Assembly: GCA_017464815.1 (NCBI GenBank)
Contig: JAFTYI010000027.1
Coordinates: forward strand, 1-64,000
Direction of reading: 5' to 3'
Source: Bacteroidaceae bacterium
GTDB taxonomy: Bacteria > Bacteroidota > Bacteroidia > Bacteroidales > Bacteroidaceae
DNA: 64,000 bases
Positions 25,499 to 34,972 of this stretch are shown here, in pieces. Position 1 is the first letter of the stretch. Every line of letters starts with the position of its first letter. Below the pieces are notes generated by a model. The model was given only the letters and a program-made list of their open reading frames with translations. It did not search any database and was not told the origin of the DNA. A program made the translations under genes and the position numbers.

Positions 25499-26017
25499 TT
25501 ACCAACCAAAGGCTTCGCGCCCATCCATCCACTTGCCTTGTGCCTTCAGCACCTGTTCGATGACGTCGCGTCCACATCCGTTTCCACCCTTGCGATGGGA
25601 GATGTAGAGCGAGATGTCCTTTATCTCAGGAGCGGCATCGGCCGGACAGACGGGACATCCACAAAGGCGCATCACCTCGTAGTCGGGAATGTCGTCGCCC
25701 ATGTACATCACCTCCTCGGGACGAAGGTTGTACTTCTCCATCAGTTGGTCATACTCCTTCACCTTGATGGAGCATCCGAGAAAGACATCTTTCAAGCCAA
25801 GGCCTTCGTAGCGCACTCGGATGGCTTCGGTCTTTCCACCCGTTATAACGGCCACAATCAACCCCTTCTTTACCGCCAGTTGCAAGGCATAGCCATCCTT
25901 GATGTTAGCCGTGCGCATGGGGTCGCCATTGGAAGCAAGGGTTATCGTCTCGGCACTCAACACACCATCCACGTCGAAAATGATGGCACGTATCTTGGTC
26001 AGGTCATAGTTTATCAT
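25499..26017 (-). CDS. kdsC: 3-deoxy-D-manno-octulosonate 8-phosphatase
   Basis: A 172-aa HAD-type C0 phosphatase that releases phosphate from KDO-8-P for lipopolysaccharide inner-core synthesis. The nucleophile motif is FDVDGVL (Asp15, Asp17). [11 protein letters not shown] is motif II, with K in KVKEYDQL and [10 protein letters not shown] as motif [16 protein letters not shown] is the KdsC tail. ATG 26017 follows the DUF2520 stop by 16 bases. Upstream in-frame Mets lie inside the neighbour. Confidence 0.93.
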   Translation of the reverse strand: MINYDLTKIRAIIFDVDGVLSAETITLASNGDPMRTANIKDGYALQLAVKKGLIVAVITGGKTEAIRVRYEGLGLKDVFLGCSIKVKEYDQLMEKYNLRPEEVMYMGDDIPDYEVMRLCGCPVCPADAAPEIKDISLYISHRKGGNGCGRDVIEQVLKAQGKWMDGREAFGW

Positions 26018-26033
26018 AAATTCGCGTACTCTC

Positions 26034-26834
26034 CTATCTGCATTTATTTCCGTTTGTCTTCTCATTAATCTCCGCATTGATTACCCGGCTCGTCAGTTCA
26101 TACAATTGCTGATAGAGCGAATGCCCGTCGAGCATGGCCAAATGCTTGTCAATCACATTCCGGTCGTAGCGCACGGCAGGCCCCGTCTGTGCCTCAACAG
26201 GATGCAACACGTGTACCTTACGCGCCGTTTCGTCAATCAATGGAAGCATGACTTCAAAGGAAAGCCCATGCTCCTCCAACAAGCGGGCCGAAGCGTTGTA
26301 CATCGCATTGGTAAAGTTGCAGGCAAAGACGGCCGACAGGTGCAAATAACGGCGTTGCTCGGAGTCGGCCTCATACACCCGATGGCTCACCGAAGAGGCT
26401 ATATCGCGAAGGATATCCATCTCCATCTTACCCGAAGCCTCAAGGAAGAAGGGAATCTCCGTGAAATCCACCTCACGCGCCTTGCTGAACGTCTGCATGG
26501 GATAAAGCACACCATAGTGCCGCAACCCATAGCCGGGCCAAATGCTCATGGGCACACTTCCAGCCGTGTGTACCCACAAAGCCTGACTACGCCCGTCGAG
26601 CAGAGTGGGAAGCACCTCGTCCAGTGCCGAATCCTTCAACGCCACAATGTAGAGTTGGGCATCGGTCACCACCTCCTCAAGATGGCTCACTCCCCTACTC
26701 CCTAACCTTACGGCAAGGGCATCGGCCGACTCTTGCGTGCGGCTATAGACCTGGCACACCGTGTGTCCGGCCTTCACGAGAGCACCTCCTAAATTGGTGG
26801 CAAGGTTTCCGGCTCCGACTAATGCTATTCTCAT
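26034..26834 (-). CDS. DUF2520 Rossmann-fold protein
   Basis: A 266-aa protein with an N-terminal NAD(P)-binding fold ([21 protein letters not shown]) and the C-terminal helical DUF2520 domain. It resembles 6-phosphogluconate-dehydrogenase-like or F420-dependent NADP reductases, but its substrate is unknown. Its start overlaps the nitroreductase stop by four bases (ATGA), so the two are translationally coupled, and it precedes kdsC and maf. Confidence 0.9.
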   Translation of the reverse strand: MRIALVGAGNLATNLGGALVKAGHTVCQVYSRTQESADALAVRLGSRGVSHLEEVVTDAQLYIVALKDSALDEVLPTLLDGRSQALWVHTAGSVPMSIWPGYGLRHYGVLYPMQTFSKAREVDFTEIPFFLEASGKMEMDILRDIASSVSHRVYEADSEQRRYLHLSAVFACNFTNAMYNASARLLEEHGLSFEVMLPLIDETARKVHVLHPVEAQTGPAVRYDRNVIDKHLAMLDGHSLYQQLYELTSRVINAEINEKTNGNKCR

Positions 26835-27364
26835 GCTCTGTACTTATTGATATGCACCTTTTCCCATTGCAAGTTCTCTTCATCAAAGGGCTTGCGCTCT
26901 TGCCCCTTATGACCTACGGCAATGATGGAGAGCACTTGCAATTGCAGGGGGATGTCCAACAGTTCGTGCACCACTTCATTGGCCGAAATGCCATCGGCCG
27001 TATAGCGTTCGCGCACTTGAACCCAGCAGCTTCCCAACCCCAAGTCTTCGGCTTGAAGCTGAATCATAAGCGAGGCAACAGAGGCATCCTCAATCCACAC
27101 GTCGCTCACCATCGGGTCGGCCATCACAACGATTGCCAACGGTGCACCAGCAATCAATCCGGCACCAGCCTCCTTGCATTGCGACAGGCGCTGAAGCATC
27201 TCCTTGTCATCCACCACCACAAATTGCCATCCGTTCGAGCGCTTGCTCGAGGGCGACATCAAGGCTGCACGCAAAAGGAGTTCAACCTGTTCCTTAGTCA
27301 ACTCTTCATCGGTAAACTTGCGCGTACTACGGCGCAATCGTATCAATTCACTGAAATTTTCCAT
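26831..27364 (-). CDS. Nitroreductase-family FMN oxidoreductase
   Basis: A 177-aa nitroreductase. LIRLRRSTRKFTDEEL (FMN phosphate contacts), SPSSKRSNGWQFVVV, DASVASLMIQLQAEDLGLGSCWV and a C-terminal GHKGQERKP are typical. It reduces nitro compounds or quinones with NAD(P)H; the natural substrate is unknown. It is first in the operon with DUF2520, kdsC and maf. Confidence 0.9.
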   Translation of the reverse strand: MENFSELIRLRRSTRKFTDEELTKEQVELLLRAALMSPSSKRSNGWQFVVVDDKEMLQRLSQCKEAGAGLIAGAPLAIVVMADPMVSDVWIEDASVASLMIQLQAEDLGLGSCWVQVRERYTADGISANEVVHELLDIPLQLQVLSIIAVGHKGQERKPFDEENLQWEKVHINKYRA

Positions 27365-27400
27365 ACGATGTTTCTATAACTTATTTCTTCTTCGTAAAAC

Positions 27401-27436
27401 TCCCAGACGCGAGAGTTTTTTCTTCCGCGTCTGGGA
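27401..27436 (-). terminator. Terminator between DUF362 and nitroreductase genes
   Basis: An 11-bp perfect stem TCCCAGACGCG (27401-27411) / CGCGTCTGGGA (27426-27436) with a T-rich flank on the minus strand, downstream of the DUF362 gene. Confidence 0.75.
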
Positions 27437-27468
27437 AAAATATTTTTCAGGTAGGGAAAAAATCCACC

Positions 27469-28578
27469 TTATTCATCAATACTCACCAACTCATACTTTT
27501 TCGAGCCAAGGCCTATCTTTTCGGCATGGTCGATAGTGTGTGTGCCATGGCGTTTCTTGATACGCTCGAGCAAAGGACCATTGTCGTTGCCCTCTTCAGG
27601 TTTCACCTGAGTCACAAGGTCGATGCAAGCCTGGTCGAGAGCCACAGGATCAACCGACGCCAAAATGCCGATATCCTTCAAGAGCGGTGCGGCAGGATAA
27701 GCGTTGCAATCACAATCGATGGACATGTTGTTCATCACATTGATGTAAAGGATGCGCTCGCCATTTCCAAAGTAATAATGAACGGATTGTGCAGCCGCAG
27801 CCATCGATTCAAGAAATCCCATCTGATTGCCGATGTGTCCCCACATTTCGTTCACATTATCAGTCACTCCAGCCGAGTGGATATAAGCCTTGCCGGACGC
27901 CGAAGCTACACCGATTGACTGGTTCTTCAACACACCGCCAAAGCCTCCCATCTCGTGTCCCTTGAAATGGGCGAGGTTAATCATGAAGTCGTAATTCTGA
28001 AGGTTGGCACCCACGATGTTATGCTTGATGTGAGTCGTATCCTTCACCGGGATAATCAAGTCGCCGGCCGAATCCATAATATCCACGTTGGCAATGTCGA
28101 AGAAGCCATGTTCACGGGCAGCCTCAAGGTGAGCATCCGTTGTGTTACGACGTCCTCCGTATGCGGCATTACACTCCACAATCGTGCCGTTCACCTTCTG
28201 CACCAAGTCCTTGATGAGCTCGGGCTTCAGATAGTTACGTTTGTGGTCGGGAGCATGTTGAACCTCCGGCTTCTTGTCGCTCGCCTTCTTGCCTACGGCG
28301 GCAAGAGCCTTCTCCATCTCTTCGGCCGACATCTGTGCCTGTCCCTTCTTACGACCAGGTTCACCAGTACTTATCTTCACGGCCACACGCCCCGTTGCCG
28401 GACGACCAAGCGCCTCGTACACCTTCACCAACCCCTCGGGCGAAATATCAGTAGTCATGTACACTTTAGGAGTCTCCAACTCATCCTTGCCATTAGAGTA
28501 CCCACACAAAATTCCAATCACAAAAGCAACACAACCCAGTGCTGCAACAATAAATTTTCTCTTATTCATAGTTTCCAT
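27469..28578 (-). CDS. DUF362 protein
   Basis: A 369-aa protein with an N-terminal membrane anchor or signal (FIVAALGCVAFVIGILCGYS) and a DUF362 domain: VAVKISTGEPG, NAAYGGRRNTTDAHLEAAREHGF, NLAHFKGHEMGGFGGVLKNQSIG and ASVDPVALDQACIDLV. DUF362 proteins are often fused to ferredoxin domains; this one has none. The enzymatic role is unknown. ATG 28569 (three codons later) is an equal start choice. Confidence 0.85.
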   Translation of the reverse strand: METMNKRKFIVAALGCVAFVIGILCGYSNGKDELETPKVYMTTDISPEGLVKVYEALGRPATGRVAVKISTGEPGRKKGQAQMSAEEMEKALAAVGKKASDKKPEVQHAPDHKRNYLKPELIKDLVQKVNGTIVECNAAYGGRRNTTDAHLEAAREHGFFDIANVDIMDSAGDLIIPVKDTTHIKHNIVGANLQNYDFMINLAHFKGHEMGGFGGVLKNQSIGVASASGKAYIHSAGVTDNVNEMWGHIGNQMGFLESMAAAAQSVHYYFGNGERILYINVMNNMSIDCDCNAYPAAPLLKDIGILASVDPVALDQACIDLVTQVKPEEGNDNGPLLERIKKRHGTHTIDHAEKIGLGSKKYELVSIDE

Positions 28579-28734
28579 ACTTTATCTTCTGTCTTTGAGC
28601 GGCAAAGATAGGGAAAAGTAATGAGAAACCCCACCTCTTCGTAACTTTTATTCATTTTTTCATCCCACAAACATACGTTTCGCCGATTTTCTCCGTTCTA
28701 ATGGAGTTATAATTAAAGAAAAATAGAGAGAGGT

Positions 28735-31152
28735 ATGACCAATCTGCGTGCAACGCTTGCACTTATTCTATTCTATATATGCACCCTCGGAAGTTGGGCA
28801 CAAGTGGCGGATGATGGCGGACAAAGAACGGCCGTCATCTACGGCACCATCACCGATGATGAGCACCAACCCATTGAGATTGCCAACGTGAAGGTGGAGG
28901 GACAGATGGCCGGCACGGTGAGCGACCTGGAGGGAAATTACTCGGTGACGGTGCAAAGCGAGGATAGCGTGGTGCTGACCTTCTCGATGATTGGATACCA
29001 GACACGCAAGCGCACACTGAAAAAGCCCCAAGGAAAAGTGCGACTGAACGTGGTGCTTCCCGCCTCGGACTATGCGCTCGAGGGGGTGACTATCAAGGAG
29101 ATGCGCCGACAGACGGGACAGAACGTTTTCATCCAAAGCGAGCAGGCCAAGCTGATGCCTACGGCCACGGGCAATGCAGTGGAAGAGCTGATTGCCACCC
29201 AAGCCGGCGTGAGCAGCCACAACGAACTGAGCTCGCAATACAACGTGCGCGGTGGCAGCTTCGACGAGAACAGCGTCTATGTCAACGGTGTCGAGATATA
29301 CCGCCCCCTGCTTGTCCGCTCAGGACAACAGGAGGGACTCAGCTTCATCAACCCCGATATGGTGGAGAGCATCAACTTCTCCTCCGGCGGATTCGAAGCA
29401 AAGTACGGCGACAAGATGTCCTCCGTGCTCGACATCCAATACAAGCGTCCCAAGAAGTTCGAGGCCACGGCACAAGCAAGTCTGTTAGGCGCAGGAGCCT
29501 ACGTGGGATTCTCTACCAAGACGTTCAGCATGATGAACAGCATCCGCTACAAGACAAACAAGGCACTCGTAGGCACCATGGACACCGAAGCAGAGTATGA
29601 CCCCAGTTTCACCGATTACCAGACGGCCATCAGCTGGACACCAAACAAGCGGTGGGAGGTGGGATTTATCGGAAACTTTTCACAAAACAAATACCACTTC
29701 ATTCCCCAAAACCGCGAGACAAAATTTGGCACAATGAACGACGTACGCTCCTTCAAGGTCTACTTCGACGGACAGGAGCGCGACCTCTTCCGCACCTGGT
29801 TCGGAGCCTTGAGCGCAACGCGCCACATCAATCCCCGAAACAGCATCAGTCTGCAAGCCTCGGCCTTCCACACTAAGGAAGAGGTGACCTTTGACATACA
29901 GGGCGAATACTGGCTGGATGCCGAAACGGAGAACGAAAGTCTGGGCGTCGGCACCTACATGGAGCATGCCCGCAACTACCTGAGCGGAAACATGCAGACA
30001 TACGCCCTGAAAGGCAAACACGACCTGCTGAGCGGCCATCGCCTGACATGGGGAACGGAGCTTCGCAAGGAGGCGTTCAAAGAGCGTTCACGCGAATGGG
30101 AGATGCGCGACTCAGCCGGCTACTCTCTTCCCCATCAAAACGACAAGTTAGAACTCATCTACAGCCTCAACCATCCGGAGCAGGAAATCAGCAGTACCCG
30201 CATCTCTGCCTACCTGCAGGACACCTACCGCATGACCTCTTCCCTTGGCCTGTGGACTCTCAACGCCGGCCTCCGTGCCGCCTGGTGGAGTTGGAATAAA
30301 GAGCTGATTGTCAATCCACGAGCCAGCCTCGGCCTCGTCCCCGCCTTCAACGACGACTTCACCTTCCGTTTCGCCACTGGGCTCTATTATCAAGCACCTT
30401 TTTATAAGGAATTCCGCGACACCACCACCGTCGACGGAGTGACCACCGTGACGTTGAACAAGGACATCAAGTCGCAGCGCTCCATCCACTTTGTCCTCGC
30501 TGGCGACTACAAGTTCCGCATGCTCGACCGCAACTTCAAGTTCACCGCCGAGGTATATTACAAACTGCTCTCCAACCTCGTCCCCTACAACGTCGACAAC
30601 GTGCGCATCAGCTACTACGGCGAAAACCTCTCCCGCGGATACGCCACCGGTATCGACCTCAAACTCTTCGGCGAGTTTGTCCCTGGCACCGATTCGTGGA
30701 TTACCTGCTCCATCATGCAGACCGAAGAGAAAATCCACGGCCAGTGGCTACCCCGCCCCACTGACCAACGACTGAACCTCTCGCTCTTCTTCACCGACTA
30801 TTTTCCCAATACCGACCGTTGGAAGATGAGCCTGCGTGCCAACTATGCCGACGGACTCCCCTTCGGACCACCACATAGCGGACGCGAGTCGCACATCTTT
30901 CGCGCACCGGCCTACAAGCGGGTCGACATAGGTATGTCCTACCGCCTTCTCAACAACGAAGAGCGTGACCACCGCACCGGCCTCGCCCAACACTTCCGCA
31001 ACATTTGGTTGGGCGTGGATGCACTCAACCTCTTCGATTTCAAGAACATCAACTCCTACTACTGGATTACCGACGTCAACGGCCACCAGTCAGCCATCCC
31101 CAACTACCTGACGGGACGCCAGTTTAACCTTCGCGTGCTGTGTGAGTTCTGA
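28735..31152 (+). CDS. TonB-dependent receptor
   Basis: An 805-aa outer-membrane protein. A signal peptide (ending GSWAQ) is followed by a carboxypeptidase-like regulatory domain (about 33-110, YGTITDDEHQPIEIANVKVEG...GNYSVTV), a plug with QYNVRGGSFDENSVYVNGVE and a 22-strand-type barrel ending in an aromatic strand (NLRVLCEF). It imports a substrate with energy from TonB/ExbBD. No SusD partner is adjacent, so it is more likely a siderophore, vitamin or peptide receptor than a glycan one; the ligand is unknown. Confidence 0.92.
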   Translation: MTNLRATLALILFYICTLGSWAQVADDGGQRTAVIYGTITDDEHQPIEIANVKVEGQMAGTVSDLEGNYSVTVQSEDSVVLTFSMIGYQTRKRTLKKPQGKVRLNVVLPASDYALEGVTIKEMRRQTGQNVFIQSEQAKLMPTATGNAVEELIATQAGVSSHNELSSQYNVRGGSFDENSVYVNGVEIYRPLLVRSGQQEGLSFINPDMVESINFSSGGFEAKYGDKMSSVLDIQYKRPKKFEATAQASLLGAGAYVGFSTKTFSMMNSIRYKTNKALVGTMDTEAEYDPSFTDYQTAISWTPNKRWEVGFIGNFSQNKYHFIPQNRETKFGTMNDVRSFKVYFDGQERDLFRTWFGALSATRHINPRNSISLQASAFHTKEEVTFDIQGEYWLDAETENESLGVGTYMEHARNYLSGNMQTYALKGKHDLLSGHRLTWGTELRKEAFKERSREWEMRDSAGYSLPHQNDKLELIYSLNHPEQEISSTRISAYLQDTYRMTSSLGLWTLNAGLRAAWWSWNKELIVNPRASLGLVPAFNDDFTFRFATGLYYQAPFYKEFRDTTTVDGVTTVTLNKDIKSQRSIHFVLAGDYKFRMLDRNFKFTAEVYYKLLSNLVPYNVDNVRISYYGENLSRGYATGIDLKLFGEFVPGTDSWITCSIMQTEEKIHGQWLPRPTDQRLNLSLFFTDYFPNTDRWKMSLRANYADGLPFGPPHSGRESHIFRAPAYKRVDIGMSYRLLNNEERDHRTGLAQHFRNIWLGVDALNLFDFKNINSYYWITDVNGHQSAIPNYLTGRQFNLRVLCEF

Positions 31153-31235
31153 TATGGTGACTTACCTAAAGTAGAAAAGCCACGAAGTATAACTCTTCGC
31201 AGCTTATTCTAACATTACGATTGGCAAACTGAGTA

Positions 31236-32483
31236 CTAATTTACCCGTTTCCCTTTGCTATTAATGATTATCCCCTGAGGATGACACAAATACAAGTCTT
31301 TTGCCACAGCCTCAATCCATTCATAATCTGGCGGCGTAATGCGTCTACCACTTTTGTCCATCAAACCATAATAATCAGCATTGCCACACCTAACCATATA
31401 CATCTGACAATCAGCCACGGCATGTATCATGCATTCATCAAAGCCATCATTCGATTCGTATGGACGCAACTCCATTGTCGGATAGCTCATAATCGATATT
31501 TCATCAATCACAAAATTAACAAGCACATTTCCGTCATAATCAAACCGCTTGGCCGTATGATTCTTGTAACAAACTTCTACGACATCTTCCGTCACAGCAA
31601 TCTTTACCTTATCCGTAGCAAACAGAGTATCTAGCTCTGCCGAGAACAAACCGAAAGAATCCCCCTTCCGAACCTTCCACAAACCGTAGCAATTCCAAAT
31701 CCAGTCATACTCAGGAAGAATCGCCCAATTACCTTGCCGATCAATCAGTCCCACTTTTTCATCAGATGAATTTTTCACCTCACAATACCCATTCTTAAAA
31801 GCATATATTGGCTCTTCGCCCACCACTTCAAAATCCCTATCTATCACCACCTGTCCCGAATGGTCAATAAACAGCAATTCCCCATCCTTCTCCACCGCTG
31901 CAATCCTTTCCAAATTTATTTTCTCTACACTCACGCAAGCATATCCCAATCCTTCTATGCGGATAGCTACGACTGGTTTGTTCTCTTCTATTTGGCTCAA
32001 CTCCCCTTCAAGGCCCTTCATGGGTCCCCTAACGATACGGACCTTATCACCAATCTTCAGATTATTCACAATCGACACTTTTGCATCTGCATTATCCAAA
32101 AGAAATTTGAGCCTTTCAATCTGTTCATCAGGAATAGGCGTCGCCAACTCTTTTACCCCAGGATAGGTAACAAACTTATGAATAAAAGAGTGTCTACGAA
32201 AATCGTCCTCTTCAGTTTTAGCAAGCCGCACAAATACAATCATTGGAATTACAACCCTCTCGATATTCTTTCTTCGGTCGCTCCATTGATGTACCTCCTT
32301 CTGGACTGGAACATAATTTTTAATTCCGAGTTTATCTAATTTGGCTGCTACCTTTTTCTCACAATTCATCTGAACAATGGCTGCCAACCAACGTTTTGGA
32401 CACGCTTCGCGGTCGCTTGTCCCATTGACAAACGATTTTTCAAGACTAGAATCAACTTCCATGCAATTGTTTTCCATGTCCAT
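31236..32483 (-). CDS. NusG/UpxY-like antiterminator fused to WG repeats
   Basis: A protein of about 415 aa. After a short N-terminal extension, a NusG N-terminal domain (KRWLAAIVQMNCEKKVAAKLDKLG...FVRLAKTEEDD) and a KOW motif (LKIGDKVRIVRGPMKGLEG) match the UpxY class, which allows RNA polymerase to read through long polysaccharide operons. The C-terminal 210 residues are WG-like repeats (FIDHSGQVVID, KVGLIDRQGNWAILPEYDWI, SGRRITPPDYEWI), an unusual fusion. No capsule operon lies downstream. The frame extends to a TTG at 32537; I prefer ATG 32483, after GAGAGAGAA. Confidence 0.75.
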   Translation of the reverse strand: MDMENNCMEVDSSLEKSFVNGTSDREACPKRWLAAIVQMNCEKKVAAKLDKLGIKNYVPVQKEVHQWSDRRKNIERVVIPMIVFVRLAKTEEDDFRRHSFIHKFVTYPGVKELATPIPDEQIERLKFLLDNADAKVSIVNNLKIGDKVRIVRGPMKGLEGELSQIEENKPVVAIRIEGLGYACVSVEKINLERIAAVEKDGELLFIDHSGQVVIDRDFEVVGEEPIYAFKNGYCEVKNSSDEKVGLIDRQGNWAILPEYDWIWNCYGLWKVRKGDSFGLFSAELDTLFATDKVKIAVTEDVVEVCYKNHTAKRFDYDGNVLVNFVIDEISIMSYPTMELRPYESNDGFDECMIHAVADCQMYMVRCGNADYYGLMDKSGRRITPPDYEWIEAVAKDLYLCHPQGIIINSKGKRVN

Positions 32484-33192
32484 TTCTCTCTCACTCAAAT
32501 GGGTACCCTGTCCCAATTTACGCGAATGATGCTCCAAAATTATTATTTTTAATTTAATACACCAAACATTTTTTAAGGAATTAATGGAAACATGTTATAA
32601 AACATAAAAATAGACACAAACACCCTGTGAAGGGAGCATCCAGATGCACCCTTCACAGTATCTACGTGTGTATCAATGGATTAGCGAAGATCGGTGTGAA
32701 GGGTGCGAAGATTAGCCTTCACCGTATTTTGCTATGCGTCAGTGGATTGGAAGGGGTGTGAAGGCTGTGAAGGATGTTTTTAGAATAAGGATTAGAACTG
32801 TTAATTCGGTTTGGGGAAGTGTAAAGACTTCCAGTAGGAAGTCTAAAAGAAGTGTCTACCAATATCGTTAATGAAACAGAAAACGTCTACTGAAATCAGG
32901 AAAAGACACAGGAAAAGACACAAGGTTGTCGCATTCTCTTCAACCATACAACTTCAATGGGAAAGTATCTTAGGATAAATCAGCAAGTATCTTAGGATAA
33001 ATCGGCAAGTATCTTAGGATACTTTGCCTTTTATCGTAAGATACGAACGATGAGTGCGAAAGATTTAAATCTTCAGCGCTCATCGTCCGTATCTTACGAC
33101 GCGATTGAATATACGACGTGAGACATAACACTATAGAGGATTCTCATGCATACTATAGAGCTTCACGGCGTAAACTATATAGTATCACGGCA
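32484..33192. repeat. 709-bp intergenic region with hairpins and 22-bp arrays
   Basis: Holds several structures. A hairpin at 32625-32658 has stem CTGTGAAGGGaGCAT / ATGCaCCCTTCACAG; TGTGAAGG motifs recur to 32790. A 22-bp array AAGTATCTTAGGATAAATC starts at 32963, 32985 and 33007. A 66-bp palindrome spans 33034-33099 (29 of 33 pairs, no loop). A second 22-bp array has ACTATA at 33130, 33152 and 33174. The same mix of elements, inverted, occurs at 57180-57450. Confidence 0.8.
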
Positions 33193-34485
33193 TCACTTCA
33201 CCACCAGCGTGCCGCCCGTGCGGTTGTCGGTGCCTTTGACCACGAGGGGGGTGGCATCGGTGCTTGCCACGGTGAGGGTGATGGTGCCATCGGTCTGAGT
33301 GAAATCACGGTCGGCACGGATGCCTACGCAGTCGGTGCCGTCGGCGGCATAGGTCTTGCCGCTGATGTTCATGTCTACGGTTGTACCACGGAAATGGAGG
33401 AAACCGCCGTTGAGGACGGTGTCGGTGGTCTTGCTGCACCGCTTGGCACGGATGCCTTTGCATCCGTCGGCTTTGACATCCATCCGGATATGTCCGCCAT
33501 CGAAATAGGCGGTGTGATTGGTGCGGATGCCTTCGCTGAGCGGACTGTTGACGGTGATGTTGACGTCACCATCGGTCATGTAGATGATGCTGTCGCACTT
33601 CAAGCCGGTGCCATCGGTGGCCGATACGTTGAGGTTGAGCACACCGCCCTTGATAATCATGCAACCGTAGTCGTCGGCATCAATGCAGTCGCTGCCGGCA
33701 TTGTTCACGGTGATGATGCCGCCGTTTATCTGGAAGTGGCTGTTGTCGTCGTTCTGTTTTCCCTTGCCGCAATGGATGCCGTCGCTGACGGCTCCCAAGA
33801 TGTTCACCACGCCGGTGGATTTCTTGAATTGCAGATACTCCTTGGCACAGATGGCATGCTTGGTGTTGCCGGTGACGTTGAGCGTGCCGCCACCCTCGAA
33901 CTCGGGATGTCCCTCGGTGTAGAATGCGCCTTTGTGAGTGCCATTCTTTCCGTCGGCCAGGGTGTTGACCGTGCCCTCCTTGAGGATGACTCCGATGCGT
34001 TTGCCACACTCTACGTCGATGGCCGGCCCATTGGGATTGGTCAGGGTGAGGCCTGCCAACTCCACAGTGAGTTTGTAGTCACCATTGATGATGAGCGAAC
34101 CATTGTCAGAAGTTCCTGAAACGGAGTAGAGATACTCCTCGGAGAGGGTGGTCGAGGTCAGTGTGACCACGGCTCCATTGATGCTGTAGGTCACTCCCTT
34201 GACATTGGCCGTCATGCTGACTGTGGCAGAGGTGCCATTGAACAGGATGTCAATGCGCGGAAACAGCGGTTCGGCAAAGGTGATGGAGTCGATGTCTTCC
34301 AACTCGTATGTCCTGTGGTTGCCTATGCTCACTTCAAGACCGTCGGCAGAGAAGCGGATGTCGTCCGTAGAAGCGACTTCGTAGACATCGTAATCGAAAC
34401 CTTCGCACACATAAATCTGCTGCTGTGCCTGAGCCATTGTGGCAAACAGGGCAAGCGAGAGGATAGAAAGTATCAGTTTTTTCAT
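33193..34485 (-). CDS. Secreted DUF4353 carbohydrate-binding-type protein
   Basis: A 430-aa exported protein (signal peptide ending ATMAQA). Residues 80-430 match the DUF4353 repeat fold, a right-handed beta-helix rich in DGIHCGKGK, SDCIDADDYG, GTGLKCDSI, SEGIRTN and KGIRAKR turns. The family often sits with CotH and VTC proteins in surface or biofilm loci. It is the last of five genes on one strand (VTC, DUF4956, barrel, T9SS-tail protein, this), only seven bases after the previous stop. Its ligand is unknown. Confidence 0.8.
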   Translation of the reverse strand: MKKLILSILSLALFATMAQAQQQIYVCEGFDYDVYEVASTDDIRFSADGLEVSIGNHRTYELEDIDSITFAEPLFPRIDILFNGTSATVSMTANVKGVTYSINGAVVTLTSTTLSEEYLYSVSGTSDNGSLIINGDYKLTVELAGLTLTNPNGPAIDVECGKRIGVILKEGTVNTLADGKNGTHKGAFYTEGHPEFEGGGTLNVTGNTKHAICAKEYLQFKKSTGVVNILGAVSDGIHCGKGKQNDDNSHFQINGGIITVNNAGSDCIDADDYGCMIIKGGVLNLNVSATDGTGLKCDSIIYMTDGDVNITVNSPLSEGIRTNHTAYFDGGHIRMDVKADGCKGIRAKRCSKTTDTVLNGGFLHFRGTTVDMNISGKTYAADGTDCVGIRADRDFTQTDGTITLTVASTDATPLVVKGTDNRTGGTLVVK

Positions 34486-34492
34486 ACAGCCG

Positions 34493-34963
34493 TCACTTTT
34501 TAATCACCTTAAACGTCAATCCATCAACATTCACCACATACAATCCGCTGCGAAGTCCGCCAAGGTCAACGGATGAACCGACAAGCTGCCCCTGCATCAC
34601 CATTGCTCCGGTGGCGTTGTAAACACGCACGAGGGCGTCCTGTGGTGCATCAAGCTGCAACACCTCGCCCACCCACTTGTAAGAGGGAAGGCTGACATCC
34701 GCCGGATTGATGCCGGCAGCCACGGTGGGCGTGCAGATGTACATCCGGTCGACCGTAGCAATAGGGATATAGGCCGTGGTGCCATCCTTCTTGGTCAGCA
34801 CCACCTGACCGTTCTGAAATGTCATTTTCTGCAACGTGGGCACACTCCATGAGAGGGTTTCGCCCGCAGCAGGTTGCACGTACAGGTGGTTGTCTTCGGC
34901 CTTCGCCACCATTTGTGTGATGGCCAGTGCCATGGAAAGTAACAGTATCTTTTTCATCGTCAT
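34493..34963 (-). CDS. Small secreted protein with T9SS tail
   Basis: A 156-aa protein with a signal peptide (MALAITQMVAKA), a short beta-rich part (VQPAAGETLSWSVPTLQKMTF) and a C-terminal T9SS type A-like sorting tail (VRVYNATGAMVMQGQL...LRSGLYVVNVDG). The first 60 residues resemble the equivalent part of the downstream DUF4353 protein (LEDIDSITFAEP versus LQKMTFQNGQVV). It is probably a cell-surface partner of that operon. The start may be the second ATG, two codons in. Confidence 0.7.
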   Translation of the reverse strand: MTMKKILLLSMALAITQMVAKAEDNHLYVQPAAGETLSWSVPTLQKMTFQNGQVVLTKKDGTTAYIPIATVDRMYICTPTVAAGINPADVSLPSYKWVGEVLQLDAPQDALVRVYNATGAMVMQGQLVGSSVDLGGLRSGLYVVNVDGLTFKVIKK

Positions 34964-34972
34964 TTGCTCTGG

